Below are positions 1 to 10,920 of a DNA stretch of 64,000 nucleotides, one piece after another. The notes under the pieces were generated by a model. It ran no database searches. It was not told the DNA's origin and saw only the letters and a program-made list of their open reading frames with translations. A program made the position numbers and the translations under genes. Each line of letters opens with the position of its first letter. Position 1 is the first letter of the stretch. Source of the DNA: Clarkia xantiana subsp. parviflora (lineage: Eukaryota; Streptophyta; Magnoliopsida; Myrtales; Onagraceae); contig JAPTYO010000023.1 of the NCBI GenBank assembly GCA_036873135.1, positions 5,963,834-6,027,833 on the forward strand, in the 5' to 3' direction.

Positions 1-1107
1 GCCGGGATGGAAGGGTGCCTATTAATATGTTGTCGACCAACACATCAATACTTATTCTTCGATCCAATCTAGTTTCCGTATTGTTCATAGAGGTATGTCG
101 TGCGACCGAAAAACACAATGGACTTAGTGCTACCCATCGGTTAAGAGTGTTGTAGAGACCACGGAACATTGATTCACAACCTGTTACCAACTCGTTACTT
201 CTCTGTGCCGCGTCGTACCCCTGGTCAACTGTTATTCTCCAATTGCCCAATTTCCACAAAGGAATACTTCTCCAAGGCATCCGCATAAGTATTCACAACC
301 ATCAACTAATATCCGGCTGGTGGCTACCTAGTGAATACAAGAGTCGGAGTGATGTACATGACCATCCCCATCGCTCATATCCTTAGTCAAACTCAACCGG
401 TGCCGAAAACGTTGTCACATGGCCTTTTTGTTCGGGCGCTGCGCTCGTACGCCTGGGAGCGAGCATTGAGCCCAACCTTGGACATGAGTTCCAAATGGTA
501 AAGGTACTTCGGGTGCTGCTTCATTAAGCACCCAGGATCAGTCACACGCTCAAGGTGAAGAAGTTTTTATCCTTCAAAATCTTGAAAGATTCCGTCTAAC
601 ACAACCGAGCCTGACCCCGTGGTCGAACATGGCACGTGCAGTATGAAGTGCGCGCCGATAGCATAACCTGAATTTATTTATATTAGGAGTGAGAATGTCA
701 TATGCTATCGTAGATTCTCATCTAGCCTAGAATGTGGTGGTACACGAACGGAGTTCGTCACGACGATCTGCAAAACTTTGATAATATCGTGTACCCTGAA
801 ACCAAATGATCATTTTGCATAACCAGGTTTCTCTTTCGAAATACCATGGCTCTTAGCCGGTCTTGATATGGATGAATTTTCCCTTCCATCAAGAAGACCG
901 TGCCCGTGTAACGTGGCAAGGTCCACATTCGACATATTTTATTCGGAGGTTTTACGCTCCAACGACTAGTTTATAGACCGTCCATCTGATTTAATATTGT
1001 CGTTATGACATCGTAAAAATCATAAACTCAAATAAAAATTCTTTTATTCAAAAGTTACTTCAAATCCAAAAAATTTACTATCACACATTACAAGCATTTT
1101 ACATCCT
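1..1107 (-). other. copia-1 3' untranslated region
   Basis: About 1.1 kb lies between the pol stop and the expected 3' LTR. No ORF here is credible. The stretch is recognisably similar to 16871-17560 (copia-B) and to 46008-47140 (copia-F). A long 3' UTR is therefore an inherited trait of this copia group. Confidence 0.7.
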
Positions 1108-2700
1108 ACTCATGCCAAGCAGTTTTACGTGCTTTTTGAAAACATCCTTGCGTAAGGGTTTGGTCAATGGATCTGCAACCATATTTTACGAAGGCATGAA
1201 TTCAACTGTGATCAGTTTGTCTTCTACCACACTCTATGCATATTTGTATTTTATATCAAGGTGTTTTGTCCTACTATGGTACTTCGGATTATTGACTGCC
1301 CCTATAGCTGCTTGACTGTCAGAGTAAATGCGCAAAGGCTTACTCCCATCCTCGACGTCAAGCAGGGCATTCAATAGTCTCTTTAGCCAAACAACCTCCT
1401 GTGCATTATTTGAGAGAGCTACGAATTTGGATTCCATAGTAGACAACGCGACACAGGATTGCTTCTTACTCATCAAAGTGATGGCGGCATTAGCAAGGAG
1501 AAACACTCCTTCTGAGACGGACTTACGATCATCTAGATCAACACCATGGTCGGCGTCACTATATTCTATCAATTCAAGCTTATTTCCCTCATAGCACAGT
1601 CCATAGTATGTCGTGCCTTTTAGATACCTCATAATTTGTTTGATGGCTTTCAAATGTTGATTACCGGGGTTTGATTGGAAACGAGATACTAATCCCACAG
1701 TGTAACAGATATATGTACGAGTGCATTGCATCGCGTACATCAGACTTCCTACCATACTGAGGTACTCTGCACTTTTCATCTGTTCACGCTCTACCAGGTT
1801 CTTTGGGCCATCACGCTTCGACAACGCACACCCATAAAAAACTGGCGTTTCCATGGGTTTAGCATCATAAAGATTGAACCTTCTCAACATTTTGTTGATA
1901 TAGGCTTCTTGAGAAAGACATAATTTACGAGCACCACGATCTCTAGAAATCTTAAAGCCCAAGATGAAAGTGGCCTCGCCCATGTCCTTCATCTCAAATA
2001 CAGATGCTAAACAATACTTTGATTTCTTAAAATAACTCACATCGTTCGCGGCAATAAGTATATCATCAACGTATAAAGTTAAGATGACATACCTTGACCC
2101 TGAGGTCTTAGTCTACACGCAGGGATCCTCGTGAAGATTCACGAATCCGTTGCCCACAATTTCCTCGTGGAACCTGCGGTACCATTGTCGAGACGATTGT
2201 TTAAGACCATAGATCGACCTTTGGAGCTTACAAACTTTACGTTTGTTTCCAGGGGATAAGAAACCCTCTGGTTGCTCCATGTAGATCTTGTCCTCCAAGT
2301 TTCCATGAAGGAAGACTGTCTTAACATCCATTTCGTGCAGCTCGAGATCGAGGCTAGCGACCAAGGCCAAAATGGCCCGAACCGTGGTGTAACACACAGT
2401 CGGTAAGTAAGTTTCATCAAAGTCCACTTCGTGGAGTTGGGTATATCCTTCCGCGACAAGTCGAGCTTTGTACCGCTCAACGTTTCCATTAGCAATGAGT
2501 TTCAATTTCATAACTCACTTTGCCCCGATTTCTCTGCGTTTAGCAGGCAAATCAACTAACTTCCAAACCGAATTGGACTCCATTGAGGCAAACTCTTCCT
2601 CCATTGCTTTCCTTCATTCCTTTGCTTTAGGACATTCCAATGCTTGTGTAACCGTGACCAGTTCATCAACCAAAGTCAGAGTGAATAACTCACCCTTCTA
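1108..2700 (-). pseudogene. copia-1 reverse transcriptase and RNase H (broken)
   Basis: This is the RT-RNase H part of a Ty1/copia polyprotein, which copies element RNA into DNA in virus-like particles. Visible landmarks are YKARLVAEGYTQ, the MDVKTVFLHGNLED block, SIYGLKQSSRQWYRRFH, the catalytic YVDDIL box near 2065, MKDMGEATFILG, SLMYAMQCTR, and the RNase H motifs YSDADH, ALSTMESKFVALS and IYSDSQAAI. In-frame stops are seen where copia-B has a tyrosine (about 2113), in the linker (about 2512) and just after KYKYA (about 1234). Frame is otherwise kept from 2511 to 1234. Relatives in this window share most of these blocks, so identification is secure; function is lost. Confidence 0.92.
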
Positions 2701-4456
2701 GATGGGAAAAATCTTGGGAGAAGTTCTATGTATTTGAATACGTCTAGGCTCATTATTCGTATCTTGAAATACACTCCCACTAGGAATCAGGGCATTACTG
2801 GAACCTTCTCCTACAACCTTTCTTGGGCGACCCCTTGGTCTCGGATTTCTAACCCCGAGATGAATTATATGGCCAATTGGACCAGGAACCAAGTTGGTTG
2901 TCCCACACTCACTGTTGCCAGCAGGTAGTTAAGGAATTATAGGATTTTCATCCAACGGTTCAACAATTGGATTATTAGTACTACTTGATTCGCACCAGGA
3001 GAAACTATGATATATGTGGTTGGATTAACTCCTCCCACTGGATTTACTATGAAAATAGTCCCATTCTCATTCACCATTTTATTCAGAGTTGTTGCTCCCT
3101 CAATTCTCCCACTCGAAGTAAGTGGGACCTGATTATCCTCGTCTTCTTCAAGTTGTTTTAAGACTTCAATCTTGTTGATATCACCAATCTTAGGAAACTC
3201 ATCCTCACTAAACGTAACATCCCTGGACTCATGTTCAACCACGCCACCATTTTCTTGAGCCGCCACAAACACGTATCCCTTAGAGTTTTCTGTGTATCTT
3301 ATGAAGATACTTTTCAAACCTTTAGAACCAACTCGCCAAATCGTTTGTCGTTCTGATGCGTGCATGCTGCGCAACCCCAATGTCGCAGCCTGGTAAGATC
3401 AACCTCTTTACCAGTCCACTACTCATATGGTGTCGTGTCCACTGATTTTGTAGGTACACGGTTTACTACGTAAGTACCGGTCAACATCGCATCACCCCAG
3501 AAGGAGATTGGAAGTTGAGCTTGCGACATCATGGTTTTACCATGTCCAAGAGTGCACGATTACGTCGCTCTGCCACACCTTTCTGTTGTGGCGTATAAGG
3601 GATCGCCGTTTGACGGACAATGCCCCTTTCATTGCATAACTTATCGAACTCATTCGAGATGTATTCTGTCAGTGCGTAGGGTTTTCACCTTTCGCTCCAG
3701 CTGATTCTCTACGAGATTTAGATAGCTCTTAAAGCACTCAATGACCTCGGATTTACGAGTAATCAGATGAGTGATCCCATAAAGGGTAAAGTCATCTATG
3801 AAAGTTACGAAGTAACGTTTACCACCCCTAGCAGTGACATTCATGAGTCCACAAACGTAAGAATGAATTAAATGCAGTGGATATTCGGCTCAAAGTGCGT
3901 CGCCGAATGGTTTGCGAGTGGACTTTCCAGCTAGACAGTTCTCACAAGTGGTTTTCACCACATGAGTTGCACCAGGCAAAAGCCCTCTCTGAGCTAGTGT
4001 CTGAACCCTGTCATAGCCTATATGTCCCAACCGGGCATGCCATCCAGCCGCATCAGTCTCTGTTTCCTTAGATGATATTGAAAACATTATGTTTGAATTC
4101 TCGCTTTCACTTAAATCAATAACAACGAGACCATGGGAAGAATTTTCATATCCATAAAAGACGCTGCATTTATTGAGTTTAACCAAGGAGTTCTCAAATG
4201 ATAAATTGAAACCAATATTCATAAGAGAAGTAACAAAAACAACATTTCTACGAATTCTAGGTGCAAAAAAGACATTTTCGAGAAGTAAGGTCCTGCCGGT
4301 GCGCATGGGCAACCTGAAGTTCCCTATTCCCTCGACTTCAACATAGGAATTGTCGCCTATATATATCCTCTTCAAACCCTTCGGAATACGTCTGGACATG
4401 GCAAATATCCCTCTATCATTGTTTATGTGGTCCATTGCACCCGAGTCAAGAATCAT
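2701..4456 (-). pseudogene. copia-1 protease and integrase (broken)
   Basis: The aspartic protease appears as MILDSGAMDHI at the right end. It is followed by the integrase zinc-binding region (WHARLGHIGYDR, then CENCLAGKSTRKPFG) and the integrase core (KRYFVTFIDDFTLYG, TAIPYTPQQKGVAERRNRAL). The integrase C-terminal region holds KSIFIRYTENSKGYVF and VVEHESRDVTF. Frameshifts occur near 3890 and 3650, with further stops between 3560 and 3380. Among the four copia copies in the window, this is the only one that still shows a clear protease and integrase core. Confidence 0.88.
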
Positions 4457-4505
4457 GAAGGATTTGAATCAGCTAACATGACACTGGAAGAAACAAAAGT
4501 TTCAA

Positions 4506-5310
4506 TTACATAATGTTGCATACATTGGTATACGGGTTGCTAGAACTCCTGTCCTCACCTGAGTGGCGAGGACTAGAGTTCTTGCCAGCTTTTTCCGATT
4601 TTACAGGGAGATTACCATGTCTAGACTTGGTCAAAGTTTTACGGTCAACAACATGTTGTTTCTTACTCCTGTTCTTCCACTTGCTTTTCTGCCCAGCATG
4701 TGGTCCTGCCAATTTAGCCACAAGCGTAGAAATTTCTTATAGAGCTTCTTCCATCTCAATCATCTTCAGGACTGACGCAAGATCCAACAAAGAAATACTG
4801 ATAGTCAGCAGAGTCCTAGTGGCTCTCCAGGACTTCGGCAGAATCCCGCTTCTGGCCACAATTTTATCCCATTCTACCAGTTGATCATCAGCCTCAAGAT
4901 GTTTAACCATGTTGAGGAGGTGGTATACTTTCTCAAGTACACTTATGGTATCGCTCTTCGGACTTTCATCCAAAGATGTTATTAGTGGGTGTAGATGAGC
5001 TGCAATGGCAACTTCCATATTTCAGGAATAAAGCATCATGGGTATCCTTTGTTACCATAATATCCTTGTACTGATCTTCAATGTCCTTGGACATTTCAGA
5101 TAGCGAAATTTCTCTCGCCCTTTTTTCATCCTGATCCCACTTTTAGTGAGAGTACCCTTTGGTCAGGCCTGCATCTGGGCAACTCATTGTTTTTCGAACG
5201 TGTTCAATCAATCTCTTATCGTCTAGTAGGACATTGATGCGTTTGCACCATGAATTATAGTTCGTCTCATTCAAAATCTCTTTGGCACTTGATGATTTCA
5301 TCGATGCCAT
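4506..5310 (-). pseudogene. copia-1 gag (broken)
   Basis: Gag forms the particle shell. The start is the ATG whose complement is at 5308-5310, giving MASMKSSSAKEILNETNYNS, a typical copia gag opening with a WC residue pair and a basic helix following. An in-frame stop lies after about 58 residues. The frame changes near 5020 into a segment with SLDESPKSDTISVLEKVYHL, then a basic tail rich in K and R (about 4510-4720). I did not find a clean CCHC zinc knuckle. The N-terminus differs from the gag of copia-B and copia-F, so this copy belongs to a different gag subfamily. Confidence 0.75.
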
Positions 5311-5959
5311 TTGAAGTTAAACACATTTACAAAATTGCGAAAATCAGGGTGACAATTTAAAATATTTTTGAAAAGAATTGCTTACATCGGATATCTATGA
5401 GATGTGAGGCGACAAACAATGATTCATCAGTCATCTAGTCTAACCGACCACCAGTAAACCAATGGAAGGGGCCATCTAAAGAGTTCACACTGCTGACGTC
5501 TCCTTTGTAATAGATCAATCTCTTTGAAAACGATTTAGTCGCTACTTTAACTGGAACAGTGAGTTTTTACATACACACGATCTTGGCTTTCCCCCTTTTT
5601 AAAATGTTTGAGGATTTCTCATTCAAGCCTAGAATGGATCCTATCAAGATCATTCAGCATAGCATGTCTATCCTAGTGCGCAACTCATTAATTGACAACA
5701 GGGCTCTGCCCCCAAGCATGCAATATCCAGCTAGCTTGACATAGTCAAGACTTAATTCTAACATGCATTCATATCAATATATATCAATTGCAATTCAGCC
5801 CACAAAATGATTCGGTCACATAATCATGCATTTTCCGAGATCCATCCGCATAACCGAACTATTCATCATGTTGATTAAAACGTGAAAATATCAAACGAAT
5901 TCGCGCTGTGTATGTAATTTTAAAGTTAAAAAACATTGCATTTAAGTTTTTTAACCGGT

Positions 5960-6270
5960 TACATTTTTAGTTGACTCGGACCGGTCCGGTCAAACTAGTC
6001 CAGTTCAGTAAACCTGGTCCGACTAGTCCGGTTAACTAGGTCCGACTGGTCCGTTCTGGTTCGGTCCATTCAGTTCGGTTTTTTCACGAACCGGGTCAGT
6101 TTGGCTCGACCCATTAGCCCACCTGGTCCGACCCGTCCTGATCCGGGTCGGTCCGATTGATAAATCAGGGTCAGTCGACTCGACCCATTTAAACCGGTGG
6201 AACCCGACCCCGAATCAGTTCGGATCCCACGGGTTATTCGGGTTGGTCGACCCGAACCGACCTGGTTGCG
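5960..6270. repeat. Degenerate GGTCCG/GGTTCGGTCC tandem repeats in copia leader
   Basis: Short imperfect units built on GGTCCG(A/G) and GGTTCGGTC recur through this interval. A similar tract lies at 54040-54330 in the copia-F leader. It is probably slippage-derived sequence inherited with the leader rather than a separate element. Confidence 0.6.
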
Positions 6271-6412
6271 CATTTGGATCTGCCGCTAAACCCTAGGGTT
6301 TCGGCTGAAATGTCACTTGGTGGCTAAGGAGGGTTTTAAATCCACTAAAAACGTAACTTAGCCGCCAAGTAATAATAAATATTATATATATTATCCAATA
6401 TATATTTAATGC

Positions 6413-6413
6413 G

Positions 6414-6459
<46 letters not shown>
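6413..6459. repeat. AT dinucleotide microsatellite
   Basis: An uninterrupted TA/AT run of roughly 45 bases in the copia-1 leader. A shorter comparable run is at about 54470-54493 in the copia-F leader. Confidence 0.9.
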
Positions 6460-6461
<2 letters not shown>

Positions 6462-6702
6462 GATTAGATTCTATATTAGGGATAAAATCTATCAATAAAT
6501 ATATTTTCTCAATCTTTTTGGGTAAATATTTATCACCAAATATATCGATATCCCTAAATCATGCATAGAATATATCGGTAATTAATGTCACGATTTGACG
6601 TCGCGATGAACCCTAGCTGGCCGAAAATAATAAAATAATAATTAAAATTCATTTTTTTTATTGTTGTGGCTGTGCCGTGGTGGCTTTGGCCGTGGCCACC
6701 GT

Positions 6703-7199
6703 TAGGGGTGGGCGGGTTCGGGTGAGTTTTTTTGAAGAATAAATCCAGCCCATAAAGTCTCGGGTTTTTCGGGTTCGGGGGCGGGTTCGGTTAAACCAAT
6801 TAACACATATATGGAAATATATATTATTAATAAATCTATATATATCCAAAACAAATATGAAATTTATGTTAGTTTTTTAAACAATTGACACGTTTATGTT
6901 ATTTTTTGTTAAATTGGTCAAAAACTTCACAACATTGAGAAAAAGTATACATGAAATTATTTAAATCATAACTTTACGTTGATTATACACAAAAATATTA
7001 TATTACAAAATGTTCACATCATTGATTATATTATGGGTCTCAAATGTCATGGTTTTTAATTGTTATTTTTAGTTGTAGGCGGGCAGGATCGGGTTTTTCG
7101 GATTTCCTGAAATAAGCTCGGGTTTTAACTCGGGACGGGTTTTTCGGGACGGGTCGGGATGGTTTTCCTCGGGTTTCCGGGTTTTTATGCCTACCCCTA
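6703..7199. mobile_element. hAT-like MITE (497 bp) in copia-1 leader
   Basis: The ends are inverted repeats, TAGGGGTGGGC at 6703 and GCCTACCCCTA ending at 7199. They are flanked by a perfect 8-bp direct repeat, GCCACCGT, at 6695-6702 and 7200-7207. An 8-bp duplication with TAGGG-type ends is the hAT superfamily signature. The subterminal regions are rich in GGGTTCGGG and its complement, and there is no transposase ORF, so this is a non-autonomous element. It landed after copia-1 did. Confidence 0.9.
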
Positions 7200-7342
7200 G
7201 CCACCGTGGCTTGGCCTAGGCTAGCCGCGGCCCTAGGGTTCGATGGGCAATTTCAAGATCAAATTTTACCTCGATAAAAAATCCAAAGTCCAATTTTGAT
7301 AAAAATCACGTTTTTATTAAAATTCATGAATACCCTACACAT

Positions 7343-7354
7343 GCTCTGATACCA
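7343..7354 (-). other. Primer binding site of copia-1
   Basis: The minus strand reads TGGTATCAGAGC, complementary to the 3' end of plant initiator methionine tRNA, four bases from the 5' LTR end. This fixes element orientation. Confidence 0.9.
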
Positions 7355-7358
7355 TTTT

Positions 7359-7961
7359 TGGATTCTAAGCGATAAACAATACGGATCATAACCACATGTA
7401 CATGCTAGGTAAACTAATTACGCAGCGAAAGATTGTACATACCTATTATGCGATTAAGCAATCTGTAGCCCAAGGACGTCACGAGGGAGTTCACGATCTG
7501 CCGGACGGTGTCCTACGGGAACTCTGGTTAAGGAGTTATCCTCAAGCAATGGTCTCCACAGCAAAGCCTCTTCAATCCGGTTGCTGGATGGATCTCCAGG
7601 GTGAATTGATTGTCACAATTCGGCACCTACTTGGTGATGATAGTGGTTCGGCCAAACATATAAGAATATAGGGAGAAATGATTTCTTTTCTGACAACTAA
7701 AGGGAGAAAGTGACAAACCCCAAAAAATCCTTAACTCCTCATATTTATAAGAGGAGGTGAGCAAAACTCTACTGGGTTATCTCACTAGCTCGGCCGCACC
7801 ACACAAGTCAATAGGGTCGGCCTTTTTAGGCCGCACATGGCCCATGGGGATTTCGGCCTGACCCGAAATCTCTTATGAGCCATACCCAATTTAGACTTAG
7901 CTTGTTGGGCTTACATTAATGGGCTCTTATTACAGCGGCCCATTTACTCCAAATTCCAACA
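7359..7961 (-). repeat. copia-1 5' LTR
   Basis: About 603 bp. Read on the minus strand it begins TGTTGGAATTTGG and ends TTAGAATCCA, next to the primer site. A TATA box (7741-7750) sits between CTCCTC and GAGGAG arms. Parts of the R/U5 layout (7440-7660) resemble the LTRs of the copia-B/F family, but the ends differ. Confidence 0.85.
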
Positions 7962-8180
7962 ATATCTACTTTTATCAATCTAGAAAAAACTCCTTATATG
8001 GAGCAAGCATGTTAAGTTTTCTATATTTTATGTTTTAAGTAGACTGCTTGAGAGAGATCTTTGGACTCCATTAATATGCCACATTGTAAATACCATGTGC
8101 CTCTGATGAAATTAATATTCTTTTATATGTACAAAATCAGGAGACATATCAAGGAGACGCACTTTAATTTGGAAATAACA
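7962..8180. other. Short unassigned stretch
   Basis: AT-rich sequence between the copia-1 LTR and the minisatellite. I see no ORF or repeat here. It may be part of the older element that owns the minisatellite. Confidence 0.5.
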
Positions 8181-8420
8181 TCAAGTATAGGTAGCATACA
8201 CACCTCCATGTTGAGGTAAAAAAACATGGCAAGTCGACGCCAGAGACCGCTGCCACAATGAAAAAAACATGGAAAGTCGCTGCCACAATGAAAAAACACG
8301 ACAAGTCGTCATCATCGACCGCTGCCACAGAAAAACATGGCAAGTCGTCGCCAGCGACCGCTGCCACAATGAAAAACATTGCAAGTCACCGCCAGTGACC
8401 GCTGTATACAACGTCTCTTG
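8181..8420. repeat. Left part of a minisatellite split by gypsy-A
   Basis: Units contain ACATGGCAAGTCG(T/A)CGCCAG, GACCGCTGCCACAATGAAAAA and similar blocks. The last unit ends GCTGTATACAACGTCTCTTG, which continues in sense and spacing at 19283 (CCTTGGAAATACCACC) on the other side of gypsy-A. The two blocks were therefore one array before the insertion. Confidence 0.8.
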
Positions 8421-9236
8421 TGTTGGATATGATTTGAGGCAACCTTACATGGGTCGAAAACATTGAATTCGGCACCCTCAAAAGTCAAGTCAACGACTAG
8501 TCATATTTGAATTAGGAATACAAAGACAAATAGTCGATACCAACGTAAAAGGAAGTCGACAAGCATGGCGACTTTTGAACAAGTGATGACCTGCTGCTCA
8601 CTTAAAGACCCTCCCTATTAAGGAATAAGTCGAGTCGACAGCCTGGCACTAAGAATAAACATTTCCTCTTAAGGAAGGGGCACCAGCTGGCAACCTGCTC
8701 ACCGCCTTTTAGCCTGGGAAAAATTTCCTCCTAAGGAAGGGGCACCAGCTGGCAACATGATTGTCACCTAGTTGGAGAAACCTTCAATACTAAGGATTGA
8801 TGAGGTGGCGACCTACTTGTCACCTACTGACATTTTACCGCCTCCCTCCAGCCAATCAAAGAAAGGTGGCCACCGCCACTGAGCAACCAATAACAAGCAA
8901 GCCACCGCCACTGAGCAGCCAATCACAAGCAAGCTGCCGCTACAGAGAAAGTCGGTACTTTCCCCCTATAAATAGGGGAGCACTTTCATTACTTAGATAA
9001 TCTTGAATCTTTGATATACTTTACAATATTCTCTTCAAAATTCCATTATTGACTTAAGCTACGGAGTGGAATCAGGGGAAAATCCCCAACCGCTTTTTAG
9101 GTTCTCGTTTACCAGATGCTCAAAAGGATACTAATCACCCCTCGAGGTCGAGAAAGATACCTAGCTGATCAAGTCGAAGGCGAAACCTCGAAGTCCATTA
9201 CCAGAAGCTTCAGGCCACGTCATTTTGATCCCAGCA
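8421..9236 (+). repeat. gypsy-A 5' LTR
   Basis: 816 bp, starting TGTTGGATATGATT and ending GATCCCAGCA. An internal block of about 70 bp containing AAGGAAGGGGCACCAGCTGG is duplicated (8670-8760). The TATA box lies inside CCCCTATAAATAGGGG (8963-8978), a perfect inverted repeat apart from the AT core. Confidence 0.9.
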
Positions 9237-9238
9237 TT

Positions 9239-9254
9239 TGGCGCCGTCTATGGG
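9239..9254 (+). other. gypsy-A primer binding site
   Basis: TGGCGCCGTCTATGGG lies two bases after the LTR. The same motif, with one base changed, follows the gypsy-C LTR. TGGCGCC-type sites are typical for plant Ty3/gypsy elements; I do not assign the tRNA. Confidence 0.8.
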
Positions 9255-9273
9255 GACGGTGATAAAAAAAAGT

Positions 9274-9654
9274 CATGGCACCACCAAGGAGCAACTCGAG
9301 ACGAAACCAGACAGGGAGACCGGAGGATTTCTCTCAAGGATCGACATAAAACTTGGAATATTACTTCAGGCGTTTCCAGGGAGCCTACTGTGGAGGTGAA
9401 CTTGCGGAGGAAGAAGCCATCCGCACATTCTTCAGAGGATTGGGACCACAATTCCAATCTTTAGTCGTCACTCAATACACGGAACCCGTTATGAGATGGG
9501 AAGTCATAGAGTGACCCGCGACATCGGGGTATAACAGTTTCGGGCGAATCGCTCCACCGAACAAGAGACCCCCCGAGGTCGAGGCGAGAGTTAGTCCAAC
9601 CGAGGGGCTTCCTCAAGAGAATTTCGACAAACTCAACAGAGGTTGGAAACACTT
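9274..9654 (+). pseudogene. gypsy-A gag remnant, interrupted by TRIM
   Basis: An ATG at 9274 opens MAPPRSNSRRNQTG. The frame soon breaks, and a gag core piece, EEEAIRTFFRGLGPQFQSL (about 9406-9465), follows directly. This aligns with GETIRTFLRNLTAPYGSDL in gypsy-C gag, so most of the gag core between them has been deleted. Reading in the frame of the downstream segment, RQTQQRLETL at 9630-9654 joins LMTEGTRRPLSYC at 10921 once the TRIM and one copy of its 5-bp duplication are ignored. Confidence 0.8.
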
Positions 9655-10089
9655 TGATGTGGGAGAAGTCTCGGATTTAGGCGTGCGAGTACACTTTTTC
9701 ATTCGGAAACGACTATCTGAGCAAGACCCATAATGCATATGGGTTTGGCGTTTTTTGGCCAAATGCCTTCATCTAGATTGTCAAATTTGCAGTTTTATGT
9801 TTCTTTCGGTCTTTTTTATAATTTGTCTGTTTTTTTTGGAGCTATATTGTTAATTTCGAATTTTTTCCTAGGGTTAGGGTTTTAGATTTTTCTATTTAAA
9901 CTTTGTTAGCCGTCATTTACATTCAGATTATTGATATATGAAAAAAAACTGAGGTTTTCCTCTACCCTGCGTCAAATTCTCGGTATTCTTCTGAATCAAC
10001 GAGTTCTTGCGCCCTCTATCCGTCAAATTATCGGCATTCCCCTAGAATAAACGAGTTTTTATCCCATATATCCCCATCACGCTGCATCA
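9655..10089 (+). repeat. TRIM 5' LTR
   Basis: 435 bp, from TGATGTGGGAGAAGTCTCGG to CACGCTGCATCA. It is matched along its length by 10491-10915 with scattered substitutions and small indels. Confidence 0.93.
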
Positions 10090-10092
10090 GAT

Positions 10093-10104
10093 TGGTATCA
10101 GAGC
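10093..10104 (+). other. TRIM primer binding site
   Basis: TGGTATCAGAGC begins three bases after the LTR, complementary to initiator methionine tRNA as in copia-1. Confidence 0.9.
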
Positions 10105-10119
10105 CGAAGATCCTGCACG

Positions 10120-10398
10120 ATGCCGTTCCTTGATTGGCTAGCACCAGATCGTACTAGGACCGCGACTGTTCTTGATAATCCAATTTATGATGAGTACGCC
10201 GATGATGATGACGTCACAGCGATGATCGACCATCACTCCACCTTCCATGATCCTGGATTTATCCTTTTCCCGACCGCCAGGAGCGACTTCGAAGGCCTTT
10301 TGACCTCCGATTTCGGGTACAAGCCACAAGGGAAATCAACCCCAACATCGGCACTAAGACCACACTCGAACACCGTTTCATGTGAATTTTTTTTATGA
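10120..10398 (+). CDS. Unidentified 92-codon ORF inside the TRIM, possible captured host fragment
   Basis: An ATG just after the primer site opens MPFLDWLAPDRTRTATVLDN, followed by an acidic patch (YDEYADDDD) and a stretch with HHSTFHDPGFILFP and FGYKPQGKSTP. It does not resemble gag or pol. At an 8-T run (10387-10394) the reading frame ends. In another frame the DNA continues with a hydrophobic segment (MILWLSVFFFLLPITG) up to the 3' LTR. TRIMs are known to pick up host gene pieces, and this could be one: an acidic soluble part followed by a membrane span. I cannot name a source gene, and chance ORF status is possible. Confidence 0.4.
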   Translation: MPFLDWLAPDRTRTATVLDNPIYDEYADDDDVTAMIDHHSTFHDPGFILFPTARSDFEGLLTSDFGYKPQGKSTPTSALRPHSNTVSCEFFL

Positions 10399-10490
10399 TT
10401 TTGTGGCTGAGTGTGTTCTTCTTCCTGCTTCCTATTACTGGCCTTCGTTGCGCAAGATTCGAGGGCGACTCTTCTCTTCCCTTGAGAGAA

Positions 10491-10915
10491 TGATGTGGAC
10501 GAAGTCTCGGATTTGGGCGTGCGAGTACAATTTTTCATGCGGAAACGACGATTTGAGCAAGACCTATAGTATACTAGGGGTTTGGCGTTATTTGGCCAAA
10601 TTCCTGCGTCTAGATTGGCAAATTTGCTGTTTTATGTTTCTTTCGGTCTTTTTTATAATTTGTTTGGAGCTTTATTGTTAATTTCGGATTTTGTCCTAGG
10701 GTTAGGGTTTTAGATTTTTCTATTTAAACTTTATTAGCCGTCATTTACATTCAGATTATTGATATATGAAAAAACTGAGGTTTTTCTCTACCATGCGTCA
10801 AATTCTCGGCATTCTTCTAAATCAACGAGTTCTTGCGCCCTCTATCCGTCAAATTCTAGGCATTCCCCTAGAATCAACGAGTTTTTGTCCCATCTATCCC
10901 CATCACGCTGCATCA
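10491..10915 (+). repeat. TRIM 3' LTR
   Basis: 425 bp, from TGATGTGGACGAAGTCTCGG to CACGCTGCATCA, followed at once by the CACTT duplication. Confidence 0.93.
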
Positions 10916-10920
10916 CACTT

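Larger units (their letters stand above)
5311..7342 (-). other. copia-1 leader between primer site and gag
   Basis: Non-coding leader of about 2 kb. It includes degenerate GGTTCGGTCC/GGTCCGACC-type repeats (about 5960-6270), an AT dinucleotide run and the inserted MITE at 6703-7199. Parts of it (5700-5750 and 6300-6370) match the leader of copia-F (53780-53830 and 54350-54430). I see no gene in it. Confidence 0.7.
1..7961 (-). mobile_element. copia-1: Ty1/copia LTR retrotransposon, 3' LTR outside window
   Basis: Read on the minus strand, the order is 5' LTR (7359-7961), initiator-Met tRNA primer site (7343-7354), long leader, gag, protease, integrase, reverse transcriptase, RNase H and a 3' untranslated stretch that reaches base 1. 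PR-IN-RT-RH is the Ty1/copia order. Base 1 corresponds to the sequence just before the 3' LTR in the related copies copia-B and copia-F, so that LTR should start within a few tens of bases left of the window. Coding parts contain several stops and frameshifts, so the copy is dead. A hAT-like MITE later landed in its leader. Confidence 0.9.
9655..10915 (+). mobile_element. TRIM (miniature LTR retrotransposon), 1261 bp
   Basis: Two LTRs (435 and 425 bp) flank only 401 bp of internal DNA. A perfect target duplication, CACTT, is at 9650-9654 and 10916-10920. The internal region has a TGGTATCAGAGC primer site and a purine stretch (GAGAGAA) directly before the 3' LTR. There is no gag or pol, so it must be moved by proteins of another element. 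That primer site suggests copia-type machinery. It inserted into gypsy-A gag. Confidence 0.94.
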
